Source: Alphaproteobacteria bacterium (GTDB lineage Bacteria > Pseudomonadota > Alphaproteobacteria > UBA9655). Taken from it: 48,937 bases of DNA. The notes under the pieces were generated by a model, which made no database searches, was not told where the DNA came from, and saw only the letters and a list, made by a program, of their open reading frames with translations. Positions 16,031 through 24,135 of the stretch are shown here, piece by piece (within the stretch, counting starts at the first letter, position 1; the number at the start of each line of letters is the position of its first letter). Where the stretch lies: the NCBI GenBank assembly GCA_013287205.1, contig JABDEE010000004.1, forward strand, positions 5,001 through 53,937, read 5' to 3'. Both the position numbers and the translations under genes were made by a program.

Positions 16031-17254
16031 TTTAACTGCCGTTCTTGTGACGCCCCCCTCAGCACTACATTTGTAAACCTTTACAGTTCCCCCTTGGCAA
16101 ATAGCCTTTTGAGCCAAGAGCAGCTTTGTAAGCCAGAAGCTCATTATCCTCTTCATGTCATGGTCTGTTCCCAATGCTACTTGGTGCAGGTCACAGAAAA
16201 ATCATCTCCAGAAGACATATTCAAAGACTATCTGTATTTTTCATCTTATTCCCCTTCTTGGTTGGCGCACTGCAAAAAATATGCCCAAGAAATGATGGAC
16301 CTATGTGCATTAGATAATACAAAAAAAGTTGTGGAGATTGCGTGCAATGATGGGTACTTACTTCAGTACTTTAAAGAAGAAGGCATCCCCGTTTTAGGTA
16401 TAGAACCTGCAGAAAATGTTGCCTTAGTCGCAAAAGAAAAAGGCATCGATGTCTTCACTGATTTTTTTAGTGATGAGACGGCCTCCTTATGGGCACAGCA
16501 GGGTCATCAAGCAGATCTCATTGCCGCTAAAAATGTCTTGGCGCATGTGCCTCACATTAATTCATTTGTGCAGGGAATAAAAATTCTCCTAAAACCTGAG
16601 GGCATTGTCACCATCGAATTTCCTCACCTTTTAAAACTCTTTCAGGAGGGGCAGTTTGATACTATCTATCATGAACATTTCTTTTATCTTTCCCTCAATG
16701 TCGTACGTAACATATTTAAAGCCCATGGGCTTTCCATTTTCGATGTCAAAGAACTTCCCACCCATGGAGGGTCTTTGAGAATTTATGGGTGTCATGAGGG
16801 AAATCGTGCAAGAGAGATATCTGAAAACGTTCAGGATATTATCAAAAAAGAAAATGACTTTGGCCTCACAAATATCGACACATACAAAAATTTTCCTGAC
16901 GTTGTTAAGAAAATAAAGACAGATTTTCTTTCCTTTCTCGTTGATGAAGTACAAAAAGGAAAAACAATTATGGCCTATGGAGCGCCAGCAAAGGGAAATA
17001 CGTTCCTTAATTATTGCGGCGTAAAAGCTGATTTTATAGGTGCTACCGTTGATAAAAATCCGCATAAACAAAATAAATTTTTACCTGGATCGTATATCCC
17101 TATTTTCGATGAAGAATATATAAAAAAGAATCAGCCTCATTATGTACTGATCCTCCCCTGGAATTTGAAGAAAGAGATTGCAGAGCAACTGGCCTATATC
17201 AGAGAGTGGGGTGGAAAATTTGTAACGGCAATCCCCACTCTTGAAGTTTTCTAA
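16022..17254 (+). CDS. Sugar C-methyltransferase (NDP-4-ketohexose type)
   Basis: A 410-residue protein with the three-part layout of sugar C-methyltransferases. An N-terminal zinc knuckle has Cys6, Cys9, Cys49 and Cys52. A central SAM domain carries VVEIACNDGYLLQYF (from about 101) and a HEHFFYLSL loop. The C-terminal domain has the hallmark YGAPAKGNTFLNYCG. Relatives methylate carbon 3 of NDP-4-keto-6-deoxysugars (TylC3 and similar). Directly after CDP-glucose dehydratase and before an epimerase and a reductase, it should give a CDP-linked branched 6-deoxyhexose. No RfbH-type 3-dehydratase is in the window, so C3 probably keeps its hydroxyl. The exact sugar is not known. Its start region derives from duplicated rfbG sequence. 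Confidence 0.85.
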   Translation: MTIFNCRSCDAPLSTTFVNLYSSPLANSLLSQEQLCKPEAHYPLHVMVCSQCYLVQVTEKSSPEDIFKDYLYFSSYSPSWLAHCKKYAQEMMDLCALDNTKKVVEIACNDGYLLQYFKEEGIPVLGIEPAENVALVAKEKGIDVFTDFFSDETASLWAQQGHQADLIAAKNVLAHVPHINSFVQGIKILLKPEGIVTIEFPHLLKLFQEGQFDTIYHEHFFYLSLNVVRNIFKAHGLSIFDVKELPTHGGSLRIYGCHEGNRAREISENVQDIIKKENDFGLTNIDTYKNFPDVVKKIKTDFLSFLVDEVQKGKTIMAYGAPAKGNTFLNYCGVKADFIGATVDKNPHKQNKFLPGSYIPIFDEEYIKKNQPHYVLILPWNLKKEIAEQLAYIREWGGKFVTAIPTLEVF

Positions 17255-17255
17255 T

Positions 17256-17795
17256 ATGCAATTTATTCAGACGCCCTTAAAGGATGCTTTCATTATAGAA
17301 GTAACGCCCTTTCAGGATGAACGAGGATATTTTTTTAGATCCTTTTGTGAAAAAGAATTTGCTGAGAACGGGCTTCCTTCCTCTTTTCCACAGTGTAATT
17401 TCTCCTATAATTATCAAAAAGGAACGTTGCGGGGGCTCCATTTTCAACACCCCCCCCTTGCAGAAGGTAAACTTGTGCGAGCGATTGAAGGAAAAATATT
17501 TGATGTTATCATTGACCTTCGAAAAGAATCACCCACTTACCTCCAGCATATAAGTGTGGAACTCAGCAAAGAAAATAAAAAATCTTTGTTTGTTCCTGCT
17601 GGTTTTGCCCATGGCTTTCAGTGTTTAGAGGATAATTCCACCGTATTTTATCAAATGACAAACTTCTATGATGCGAACTACCAAGATGGCATTCATTGGA
17701 ATGATCCAACGCTCGCCATTCAATGGCCTATCGAAAAAAAAATTATCTCCGAACGTGATAACAATTTTGGATATGTAGAGACATACTCCTCATGA
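17256..17795 (+). CDS. RmlC-like NDP-4-ketosugar epimerase
   Basis: A 179-residue cupin of the RmlC superfamily, clearly different from rmlC at 10784-11329. FQDERGYFFRSF, LRGLHFQHPP with the catalytic His, EGKIFDVIIDLRKESP and PAGFAHGFQCLEDN are present. Given its place in the operon it should epimerise the C-methylated CDP-4-ketosugar at C5 and/or C3. ATG 17256 lies 1 nt after the upstream stop; an in-frame TTG at 17241 is also open. It overlaps the next gene as ATGA. Confidence 0.85.
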   Translation: MQFIQTPLKDAFIIEVTPFQDERGYFFRSFCEKEFAENGLPSSFPQCNFSYNYQKGTLRGLHFQHPPLAEGKLVRAIEGKIFDVIIDLRKESPTYLQHISVELSKENKKSLFVPAGFAHGFQCLEDNSTVFYQMTNFYDANYQDGIHWNDPTLAIQWPIEKKIISERDNNFGYVETYSS

Positions 17796-18688
17796 AAAGA
17801 GTCCTTATTACTGGCGCCAGTGGATTTATCGGACAACATCTTTTGCCCTTTCTGCAAGAGAAAGACTATGAAGTCTTTCCCTGTTATCATTCCCGTAAAA
17901 TAGATTTCCCTCCATGTATGCATCCCGTCAAAGCTAACCTTTTGGATCAAGAGGAAAGGCGTGCTCTTCTCAAAGAAGTTAGACCCTCACACCTTATCCA
18001 TTTAGCATGGTACGTTAATCCCTTGGATTATATGCATTCCCAAGAAAATTTAGAGTGGATGCTGGCCTCTATTGATCTCTTTACAGAATTTGGACGCAAT
18101 GGCGGCAAAAGATGTCTCTCTGTCGGCTCCTGTGCCGAATATGATTGGTCTGAAAGTATTTTAGAAGAAGAGGGCCTCTTGCAAAATGAGACCTTATACG
18201 CATGCGCAAAAAATATAACTCATCATTCGTTAGAAGCCCTCGGCCGTTTTTTCAAATTTGATACACTATGGCCACGCATCTTTTGGCTTTATGGACCTGG
18301 GGAGTCTCCAAAAAGATTCATTCCTTCGCTTATTTCCACATTAGATAGAGGAGAAACATTTATCTGCAAAGATCCTGACAAAGAGATCGATTTAATGCAT
18401 GTAAAGGAAGTAGCTTATGCCCTATGCTGCGCATTGGACGATGAAAGCGTCAGTGGAGCACTCAATATAGCCTCAGGACACTCCATACGCATTGAGACTA
18501 TTGTGAAAGAAATCGCCTCTCTTCTGCACTGCCCTCCCGGTCTTGTAAAATTTGAACACGGCGATGTTAGTCCCATAAAAATAAAGGTGTCTTCCACAAA
18601 AATAAAAAAATTGAGAGGATTCCATTATCATCAGAAAGACGCCCTCAAAGATTATGTAGACAGCATAAGAAAAGATTTTATTGTATGA
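17792..18688 (+). CDS. NAD-dependent epimerase/dehydratase family reductase of the CDP-sugar pathway
   Basis: A 298-residue SDR. ITGASGFIGQHL is the dinucleotide-binding motif, SVGSCAEYDWSE lies in the active-site strand, and YACAK gives the Tyr-x3-Lys pair. It probably reduces the 4-keto group as the last step of the CDP-branched-sugar pathway. An epimerase role cannot be excluded. It shares 4-bp overlaps (ATGA) with both neighbours, which indicates tight translational coupling. Confidence 0.8.
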   Translation: MKRVLITGASGFIGQHLLPFLQEKDYEVFPCYHSRKIDFPPCMHPVKANLLDQEERRALLKEVRPSHLIHLAWYVNPLDYMHSQENLEWMLASIDLFTEFGRNGGKRCLSVGSCAEYDWSESILEEEGLLQNETLYACAKNITHHSLEALGRFFKFDTLWPRIFWLYGPGESPKRFIPSLISTLDRGETFICKDPDKEIDLMHVKEVAYALCCALDDESVSGALNIASGHSIRIETIVKEIASLLHCPPGLVKFEHGDVSPIKIKVSSTKIKKLRGFHYHQKDALKDYVDSIRKDFIV

Positions 18689-19812
18689 ACTTCCTTACTA
18701 AAATGGCCAAAAAAATAGCCTCGCATATATTGCTATCTTTGTTTTATGCATATACCTTTTGTCTTTTATTTATAAAAAATTTTAAGAAAACAACTCTCCT
18801 GCAGCTCAGTAGTCGCTCCCCTGGACAATGCAATCGTTTTGCTATTTTTGCTGTTTATTGTGAGAAGATCGGCAGAAACCAAAAAAATATAATAAAAAAA
18901 TTAGCTGAAAATAATTATTACATAATTGTTTTAAACAATGGAAAATTGTCACAAGAAGAGCTAGAAAAAATAAATGCAGATGTGTACATAGAGCGTCCCG
19001 AAATTGGTAGAGATTGGGGACTTTATCAGTACGCTGCACAATGGCTTTATAAAAATGTGAATATACCCAACGAGGGCCAAGTTTTATTTATGAACGATTC
19101 TATATTTTATCTAGAAGGTTTATGCCCTGATTTATTTGAAAGAATTTCTAGAATGCAACAAGATTGCATCGCCATAGCAGATATTAAAACCATCTCCTAC
19201 CATATGGCTTCTTGGCTTTTTGTCTTATCAGGCAAAGCATTCAAGCATGAAAAAATACAAAACTTCTGGAATCAATATATTCCCTTAGATTTCAAACGCC
19301 ATTGTGTCCAACAAGGAGAAGTAGGATTCACATCTGTTGTACAGAGAGCAGGGTACACACCCTATATTATATATCCTTCTTCTCATTTTATAAATAATAT
19401 ATTAGACGACGGAAATATAGAAAAGGCATGGCGCGTATTCCCAAAAGACGTGTTAATGCCCCCTGCGCTCTCTTTTTCGGATGACACCAAATTACCTGCA
19501 AAACGTCTATCTCAAGAACATGAAAAGGAAAAGTTATCTCAATTTTTTTATGATTTATCTGAAACAAAGCAGCAAATGCACCTGTTCAATTTGAATGGTA
19601 TTTGTTTTGGCTCTTTTCCTTTTTTGAAAAAAGACCTTAGGTGGCTGGAAATTTATTCTCTAGATCAAATATACTACGCTCTTGATTACGTAAAGAATCG
19701 CGTAAAAAAAGAGGATATAACCGAAATTCGCACCTACTACACCAAGAGAGGCAGCGCACGCGAAAAACTCTCTCTCGTTCAAAGGATTCTTGTAACGAAA
19801 GGATTTCTGTGA
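18685..19812 (+). CDS. RgpF-like (rhamnan synthesis F family) glycosyltransferase
   Basis: 375 residues. A hydrophobic N-terminal helix (about 11-30) precedes a region with FAIFAVYCEKIGRN, ERPEIGRDWGLYQYA, LFMNDSIFY and YHMASWLFVLSGKAF, the signature set of the rhamnan synthesis protein F family. These enzymes add rhamnose or related deoxysugars to surface polymers. As the last gene of the CDP-sugar operon it may transfer the branched sugar. The gene is very AT-rich (one sampled 60-base line is about 27% GC), well below housekeeping genes in the window. It starts within ATGA of the previous gene. Confidence 0.75.
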   Translation: MNFLTKMAKKIASHILLSLFYAYTFCLLFIKNFKKTTLLQLSSRSPGQCNRFAIFAVYCEKIGRNQKNIIKKLAENNYYIIVLNNGKLSQEELEKINADVYIERPEIGRDWGLYQYAAQWLYKNVNIPNEGQVLFMNDSIFYLEGLCPDLFERISRMQQDCIAIADIKTISYHMASWLFVLSGKAFKHEKIQNFWNQYIPLDFKRHCVQQGEVGFTSVVQRAGYTPYIIYPSSHFINNILDDGNIEKAWRVFPKDVLMPPALSFSDDTKLPAKRLSQEHEKEKLSQFFYDLSETKQQMHLFNLNGICFGSFPFLKKDLRWLEIYSLDQIYYALDYVKNRVKKEDITEIRTYYTKRGSAREKLSLVQRILVTKGFL

Positions 19813-19969
19813 GGATTATATAGATTGGCTCTACGTCCAACAAGGGGTCGTTGACGTTCGCTCATGAAGAAGAAAAAATCCTATTTGTCGGAAATTCGTT
19901 TCTTGATGTGATGAATTTTCGTGTCTATACCCAACGCCAATGAAGCAGCTTGATGTTGAGACGAAATTG

Positions 19970-20265
19970 ATAGTTTTTACGGCCAGAAGATAATACTGAC
20001 GCCATCAGAGAAAGAAGATCTCGAGAAGAAGTAGAGAATAGGACGGGATCGTCGGGTTGCCGACAGGATCAAATCTGTTCTTTTGAATGCTGAGGGATGG
20101 AGCCAGCAGCAGATTGCGCAAGTGTTGCGTATTCATTACGAAACAACCATGACCATCTGAATGATTAGGTGAACGCTAAGAAGCTAAAACTGTTCAATGG
20201 AGGATCAAAGAGCCATCTGAATGATGTACAAATAAAAGCTGTGATCGCTCACTTAGAATAGCATA
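19970..20265 (+). pseudogene. IS630-family transposase remnant
   Basis: Broken reading frames spell the N-terminal helix-turn-helix part of an IS630-type transposase: LTPSEKEDLEKK, then after a stop RVADRIKSVLLNAEGWSQQ and IAQVLRIHYETT, then in another frame KLKLFNGGSKSHLNDVQ and KAVIAHLE. Stops and frameshifts separate them and the catalytic DDE part is absent. It is a dead fragment. The 19813-20564 interval holds this, a small membrane-protein remnant on the other strand and nothing else I recognise. Confidence 0.75.
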
Positions 20266-20490
20266 CATAACCTGAGTTTTGGAGTGTTGATCGCTCTTTA
20301 AACGACCGTCTTCAGCGTGCCTCTTGCGCGCCTGAACAACAATCATAATTACAGCGCCAATTAAGGCGCATAAAAAACCACCGACTGGTCCAGATACTCG
20401 GATCATTTTCATATTGAATGAAGAGATAAAAGGTGGTGGCATTACAGACAGCATCTGAACGTAAAACAGACTCGAGATAGCGATCAGCAA
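20194..20490 (-). pseudogene. Fragment resembling the C-terminus of a GlsB/YeaQ/YmgE membrane protein
   Basis: The frame contains GPVGGFLCALIGAVIMIVV followed by a basic tail, which resembles the last membrane helix of the GlsB/YeaQ/YmgE family. The N-terminal helices of that family are not found, no ATG or ribosome-binding site is placed well, and the last ~25 codons run into the IS630 remnant. I read it as a gene damaged by the insertion. The family assignment is tentative. Confidence 0.35.
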
Positions 20491-20564
20491 CCCCAGGAAA
20501 ACAAGTCCAAGTCACTCTCGCGATATTCTTTGAAGTATTTTTTCACGTGGCTTCCCTTCTCTCT

Positions 20565-21443
20565 CTAATCCATAGGTTGGGCTAAAAGGGTTTCGAGGTA
20601 TATTTTATATTGTGAACTTTTGAGAGCTTGGATTGTTTTGCGAACCATAAATTGATCAATCCACCCCTTATGCAGAGCAATTTCTTCTAAGCAGGCGATT
20701 TTAAGACCCTGACGACGCTCAATCGTTGCAATAAAATTTGCAGCATCTAAAAGACTGTCGGGACTGCCCGTATCGAGCCATGCTGCACCTCGACCAAGAG
20801 GGTTGATGGAAAGAGCACCTTCTTGGTGATAGGCCCGCATCAGATCAATAATTTCGAGCTCTCCCCGAGCAGAAGGCGTTAACTTCTTTGCAAAAGATGG
20901 GGCACGGGAATCACAAAAATAGAGCCCTGTGAGGGCTAAATTCGACTTTGGTGCAATAGGTTTTTCTTCAATGGATATAATCTTATTGTTAGGAGAGACC
21001 TCTACCACACCATAATCTTGGGGATTCTGAACAGGATAGGAAAATACATTCATACCCTCGATCTGAGAAGATAGCTTCTCTAAAACAGATTGTAACCCCA
21101 ATCCAAAAAAGATGTTATCTCCAAGAATGAGAACAGAGGGAGCACCTTGTAAGAAATCTTCAGCCAAAATAAAGGCTTCAGGCAAGCCCCGAGCTTCAGT
21201 CTGAATTTGATAAGAAAGGCGCATCCCCAGCTGATGTCCGTCCTTTAAAAGATCTTCATAAAGAGGTAGGTCAGAGGGGGTGGAGATGATTAGGACTTCT
21301 TTGATGCCAGCTAGCATTAAGATCGACAGAGGATAATATACCATCGGCTTATCATAAACAGGCAGGAGTTGTTTGTTGACGACGCATGTCAGGGGATAAA
21401 GTCGCGTTCCTTTACCCCCAGCAAGAAGAATACCTTTTCTCAT
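20565..21443 (-). CDS. rmlA: Glucose-1-phosphate thymidylyltransferase
   Basis: A 292-residue enzyme with LAGGKGTRLYPLT, KQLLPVYDKPMVYYPLS, LGDNIFFG, the EEKPIAPKSNLALTGLYF stretch and AWLDTGSPDSLLDAANF, all standard for RmlA. It makes dTDP-glucose. ATG 21443 overlaps the rmlB stop as ATGA. The frame is open for 26 more codons upstream, but these lie inside rmlB. Confidence 0.94.
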   Translation of the reverse strand: MRKGILLAGGKGTRLYPLTCVVNKQLLPVYDKPMVYYPLSILMLAGIKEVLIISTPSDLPLYEDLLKDGHQLGMRLSYQIQTEARGLPEAFILAEDFLQGAPSVLILGDNIFFGLGLQSVLEKLSSQIEGMNVFSYPVQNPQDYGVVEVSPNNKIISIEEKPIAPKSNLALTGLYFCDSRAPSFAKKLTPSARGELEIIDLMRAYHQEGALSINPLGRGAAWLDTGSPDSLLDAANFIATIERRQGLKIACLEEIALHKGWIDQFMVRKTIQALKSSQYKIYLETLLAQPMD

Positions 21444-22504
21444 TTTATAAGTCCTAATCGATGAGGTTGAAACCCTCTCCCTTGGATAGCCTCCCACCAA
21501 GAGCGATTTTCTAAGTACCACATCACAGTTTTTGTTAACCCTTCCTTAAAAGAAGTTTTGGGCTGCCAACCCAATTCTCTTGCAATCTTACTCATATCAA
21601 GGGCATAGCGGAAGTCATGCCCCGGCCTATCTATCACATAAGTTGTAAGGTCCCTGTAAGAAGCTTGAGGGGTGCGCGGCTGCAGAGCGTCGAGGATCGC
21701 ACAGATTTCCTCAACCACTACTTTATTGGAAATCTCTCCCTTTAATCCTGCTATATTATAGGTGTTTCCGAGTTTTCCATTCTGAAGGACATGCAAGATG
21801 GCTTCGACGTGATCTTCAACATAGAGCCAATCCCTCACTTGCATTCCTGTGCCATAAAGAGGCAAGGATTGACCTGCACATGCGCGGATAATCATAAGGG
21901 GAATCAATTTTTCCGGAAACTGGAAAGGGCCGTAGTTATTTGTACAATTGGTAATCAGGAGAGGAAATGCATAAGTATGGTAATAGGATTTAAGAACAAG
22001 GTCTGCAGCAGCTTTGCTAGCGGCGTAAGGCGAACTTGGGTTATAAGCGGCTTCTTCGGTATAAGGATCATGGGGACATGATCCAAACACTTCGTCCGTT
22101 GAGATATGCAAAAATCTAAAATTTTCTTTTTCGTCGTTAGAGAGCTTATTGTAGTAGGAGCGACTTTCGTCGGCTAAAATGAAAGAGCCCCTGATATTGC
22201 TTTCAATAAAGGGAGCCGGGGAATCGATAGAACGATCTACGTGAGTTTCGGCAGCAAAGTTAACGATAGCTGTAGGCTTGAACGTTGCAAGAAGGGAACA
22301 TATAAAGTCCGGATCCTGAATCAATCCTTTTTGGAAATGATAGAGGGGGTGATGCGCACAGTCTTGTAATGTATCTTGAGAAGCAGCGTAAGTCAGGGCA
22401 TCCAAATTAAGAACTTGATACCCTTTATGAAGGCAGAGACGGACGAAATGGGATCCAATAAAACCAGATCCTCCCGTGATAAGAAGTTTAGGATGGCCGC
22501 TCAT
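21440..22504 (-). CDS. rmlB: dTDP-glucose 4,6-dehydratase
   Basis: A 354-residue extended SDR. ITGGSGFIGSHFVR, FAAETHVDRSID, HISTDEVFGS, YAASKAAADL (Tyr-x3-Lys) and TNCTNNYGPFQFPEKLIPL match RmlB throughout. It forms dTDP-4-keto-6-deoxyglucose for RmlC and RmlD, whose genes are 10 kb away across the CDP-sugar operon. It is first in an rmlBA pair. Confidence 0.95.
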   Translation of the reverse strand: MSGHPKLLITGGSGFIGSHFVRLCLHKGYQVLNLDALTYAASQDTLQDCAHHPLYHFQKGLIQDPDFICSLLATFKPTAIVNFAAETHVDRSIDSPAPFIESNIRGSFILADESRSYYNKLSNDEKENFRFLHISTDEVFGSCPHDPYTEEAAYNPSSPYAASKAAADLVLKSYYHTYAFPLLITNCTNNYGPFQFPEKLIPLMIIRACAGQSLPLYGTGMQVRDWLYVEDHVEAILHVLQNGKLGNTYNIAGLKGEISNKVVVEEICAILDALQPRTPQASYRDLTTYVIDRPGHDFRYALDMSKIARELGWQPKTSFKEGLTKTVMWYLENRSWWEAIQGRGFQPHRLGLIK

Positions 22505-22746
22505 TTCAAAATGCCTATCTAAATTTTTATGAAACCGGATGAATCCAGTCCTTAGAAGGCTTTATTGCCCATATTTATCTAATTGTCGATGGTTTTTACG
22601 CGTGTATAATAAAATCTTGGTTCTTCACCCCATCCTCCACACATCCTTCTGACATGCACTCCCAGCTGTAGCCTCCCAACTGTTACCTATAGGCTGCCTG
22701 GAATGTTTTTTCTACTTGCAGAATGTTCGAAACCTCTGTCCATCCC

Positions 22747-22822
<76 letters not shown>

Positions 22823-22935
22823 AACTGTTTGGTTTCTAAAGAAAAGATGGGCGTTCTGCAAGGCTTATCTGATGTCATATCTCTCTTCTTGATGCTGACC
22901 TTTCCCCCTGCACCTTTTCACCCGCCTCCGTAAAA

Positions 22936-22955
22936 CCCCGAGCCAAAGCTCGGGG
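22936..22955 (-). terminator. Hairpin with short T run on the minus strand
   Basis: A perfect 8-bp stem CCCCGAGC/GCTCGGGG with a 4-nt loop. Read on the minus strand it is followed by TTTTA, as in a weak intrinsic terminator. It lies upstream of tRNA-Thr, so it would end a transcript that begins within 22956-23204. Confidence 0.5.
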
Positions 22956-23190
22956 CTGAAGTCGAATCGGGTATCCGCCAAAACTCCTGTCACATCAAAG
23001 CTTCAGGGGCGAATGGCATCCCAAACTCTCGTCTCGGCTGACGTAGCCGGGAGCTACAGGGGAGAATTCACTTCGACGTGTGAAACCAAACGAAGAACCG
23101 CGGCCTTAAGTCCATTGGGCTTCACCCCTCAATTCTTCCACATTGCCAATGGTTCTATAAATCACTATATATTCACTATATGCATCTGTA
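22956..23190 (-). ncRNA. Possible structured RNA ending at the 22936-22955 hairpin
   Basis: The 22823-23204 gap has no credible protein frame. On the minus strand an AT-rich TATAGT stretch near 23170-23190 is followed by about 200 nt with several short self-complementary parts (for example GTAGC/GCTAC and TTCAC/GTGAA) and then the terminator-like hairpin. That is the layout of a small RNA. I tried to match it to 6S, SRP, RNase P and tmRNA cores and found no match. It may equally be plain intergenic DNA. Confidence 0.25.
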
Positions 23191-23204
23191 GACGAGGCTG
23201 TGGC

Positions 23205-23822
23205 ATGAACGTTGAAGATCTCCCGGATATTCTCCCCCTCTATAAGGCGGCGGGGACGATTTTGCTCCCAAGGGCCCAACTCCCGCTGATCATGACTGAT
23301 CGGGCGGGACGCACGGCCTTGGATGCAGCACTTGCCGAACGTCATCGCCTCCTCGGAATTGTGCAAACCCATCCTGATGGAGGACATTTCCAAAAGGGGT
23401 GCGTGGGGCGCATCATCAGTTTTCAAGAAGAATCTCGCCCTTTTGTGCTTTTGCAAGGACTGTGCCGATTTCATATTCATGAAATTGCCACGACGTCCCC
23501 TCTCAAAGCCCGTGTCACCTACACAGGGTATGAGGCAGATTTGGAGGATTCTTCGGCCGATCCTTTTATGGATCGCCCGCGTCTTTTGGATCGCTTGAAG
23601 GCCTATTTATCCGACCAAGATATTGCGGCCAATTGGGATGAAATTGATCATGCCAGCGATGACCTGATCCTCAATTCTCTCACCATGGCGTGCCCGTTTG
23701 AACCTATCGAAAAGCAGGCGCTTTTAGAGACTGATTCCTTGTCGGAACGATGCGATATGATGATCGCCCTCATGGAAATGTCCCACCCTTATTTTCCCAG
23801 GCAGGGACCCGTGTTGCACTAG
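23205..23822 (+). CDS. LON substrate-binding (LonB-type N-terminal) domain protein
   Basis: A 205-residue stand-alone LON N-terminal domain. [19 protein letters not shown] opens the domain, followed by [24 protein letters not shown] and [12 protein letters not shown], then a helical C-terminal half ([21 protein letters not shown]). There is no ATPase or protease part. Alphaproteobacteria commonly carry such a protein, often beside a Trm112-like gene as here; its task is unproven. ATG 23205 has GAGG upstream; the frame stays open to 23013 without a good start. Confidence 0.88.
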   Translation: MNVEDLPDILPLYKAAGTILLPRAQLPLIMTDRAGRTALDAALAERHRLLGIVQTHPDGGHFQKGCVGRIISFQEESRPFVLLQGLCRFHIHEIATTSPLKARVTYTGYEADLEDSSADPFMDRPRLLDRLKAYLSDQDIAANWDEIDHASDDLILNSLTMACPFEPIEKQALLETDSLSERCDMMIALMEMSHPYFPRQGPVLH

Positions 23823-23836
23823 GGCGGAGGCTTAAA

Positions 23837-24028
23837 ATGAAGAAAACGATGCGTTTGAATGCCCGGCTTTTTGAAATGCTTGTCTGCCCTTTGACAAAGG
23901 GGCCTTTGACCTATGATGAAAAGAAGAATGAACTCATCAGCCCTCGCGCGAAGCTTGCCTACCCGATTCGGGATGGGGTGCCCATTATGCTGGTTGATGA
24001 GGCCCGCTCTCTTGAGAAGGAACGTTAA
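23837..24028 (+). CDS. Trm112 family protein (UPF0434)
   Basis: 63 residues. [21 protein letters not shown] then [17 protein letters not shown] is the full UPF0434/Trm112-like pattern. The family is a small zinc-ribbon-like module that supports methyltransferases in eukaryotes; the bacterial role is less certain. Only the first of the usual cysteines (Cys in CPLT) is kept. GGAGG lies 8 nt upstream of ATG 23837, and the gene follows the LON-domain gene by 14 bp, so they form one unit. Confidence 0.88.
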   Translation: MKKTMRLNARLFEMLVCPLTKGPLTYDEKKNELISPRAKLAYPIRDGVPIMLVDEARSLEKER

Positions 24029-24045
24029 CAATTGATCAGTGTTGC

Positions 24046-24135
24046 TGACCCGCGCAAGCACGGGAATTATATCTGGGTCCCCGCCTCTTGCCACGGCGTA
24101 GCCTTTGGCGTAGCCCGGGTCGCGGGGATGACAAG
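24046..24135. repeat. Dispersed palindromic element (copy 1), 5' of potF
   Basis: Contains CCCGCGCAAGCACGGG (hairpin), then CTGGGTCCCCGCCTC, a 28-nt block (24094-24121) identical to 31654-31681 near slt, and the terminal GCGGGGATGACA. The same terminus and the CGCGCAAGC hairpin occur in the element at 26391-26485. The ATG of potF is inside the terminal GGGGATGACA. Confidence 0.8.

Noticed and set aside
17256-17795. Second rmlC for dTDP-rhamnose
   Set aside because: It is clearly diverged from rmlC at 10784 and sits between a C-methyltransferase and a reductase of the CDP pathway, so it more likely acts there.
22956-23190. 6S, SRP, RNase P or tmRNA gene
   Set aside because: I looked for their conserved cores on both strands and found none. 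Only a low-confidence structured-RNA call is kept.
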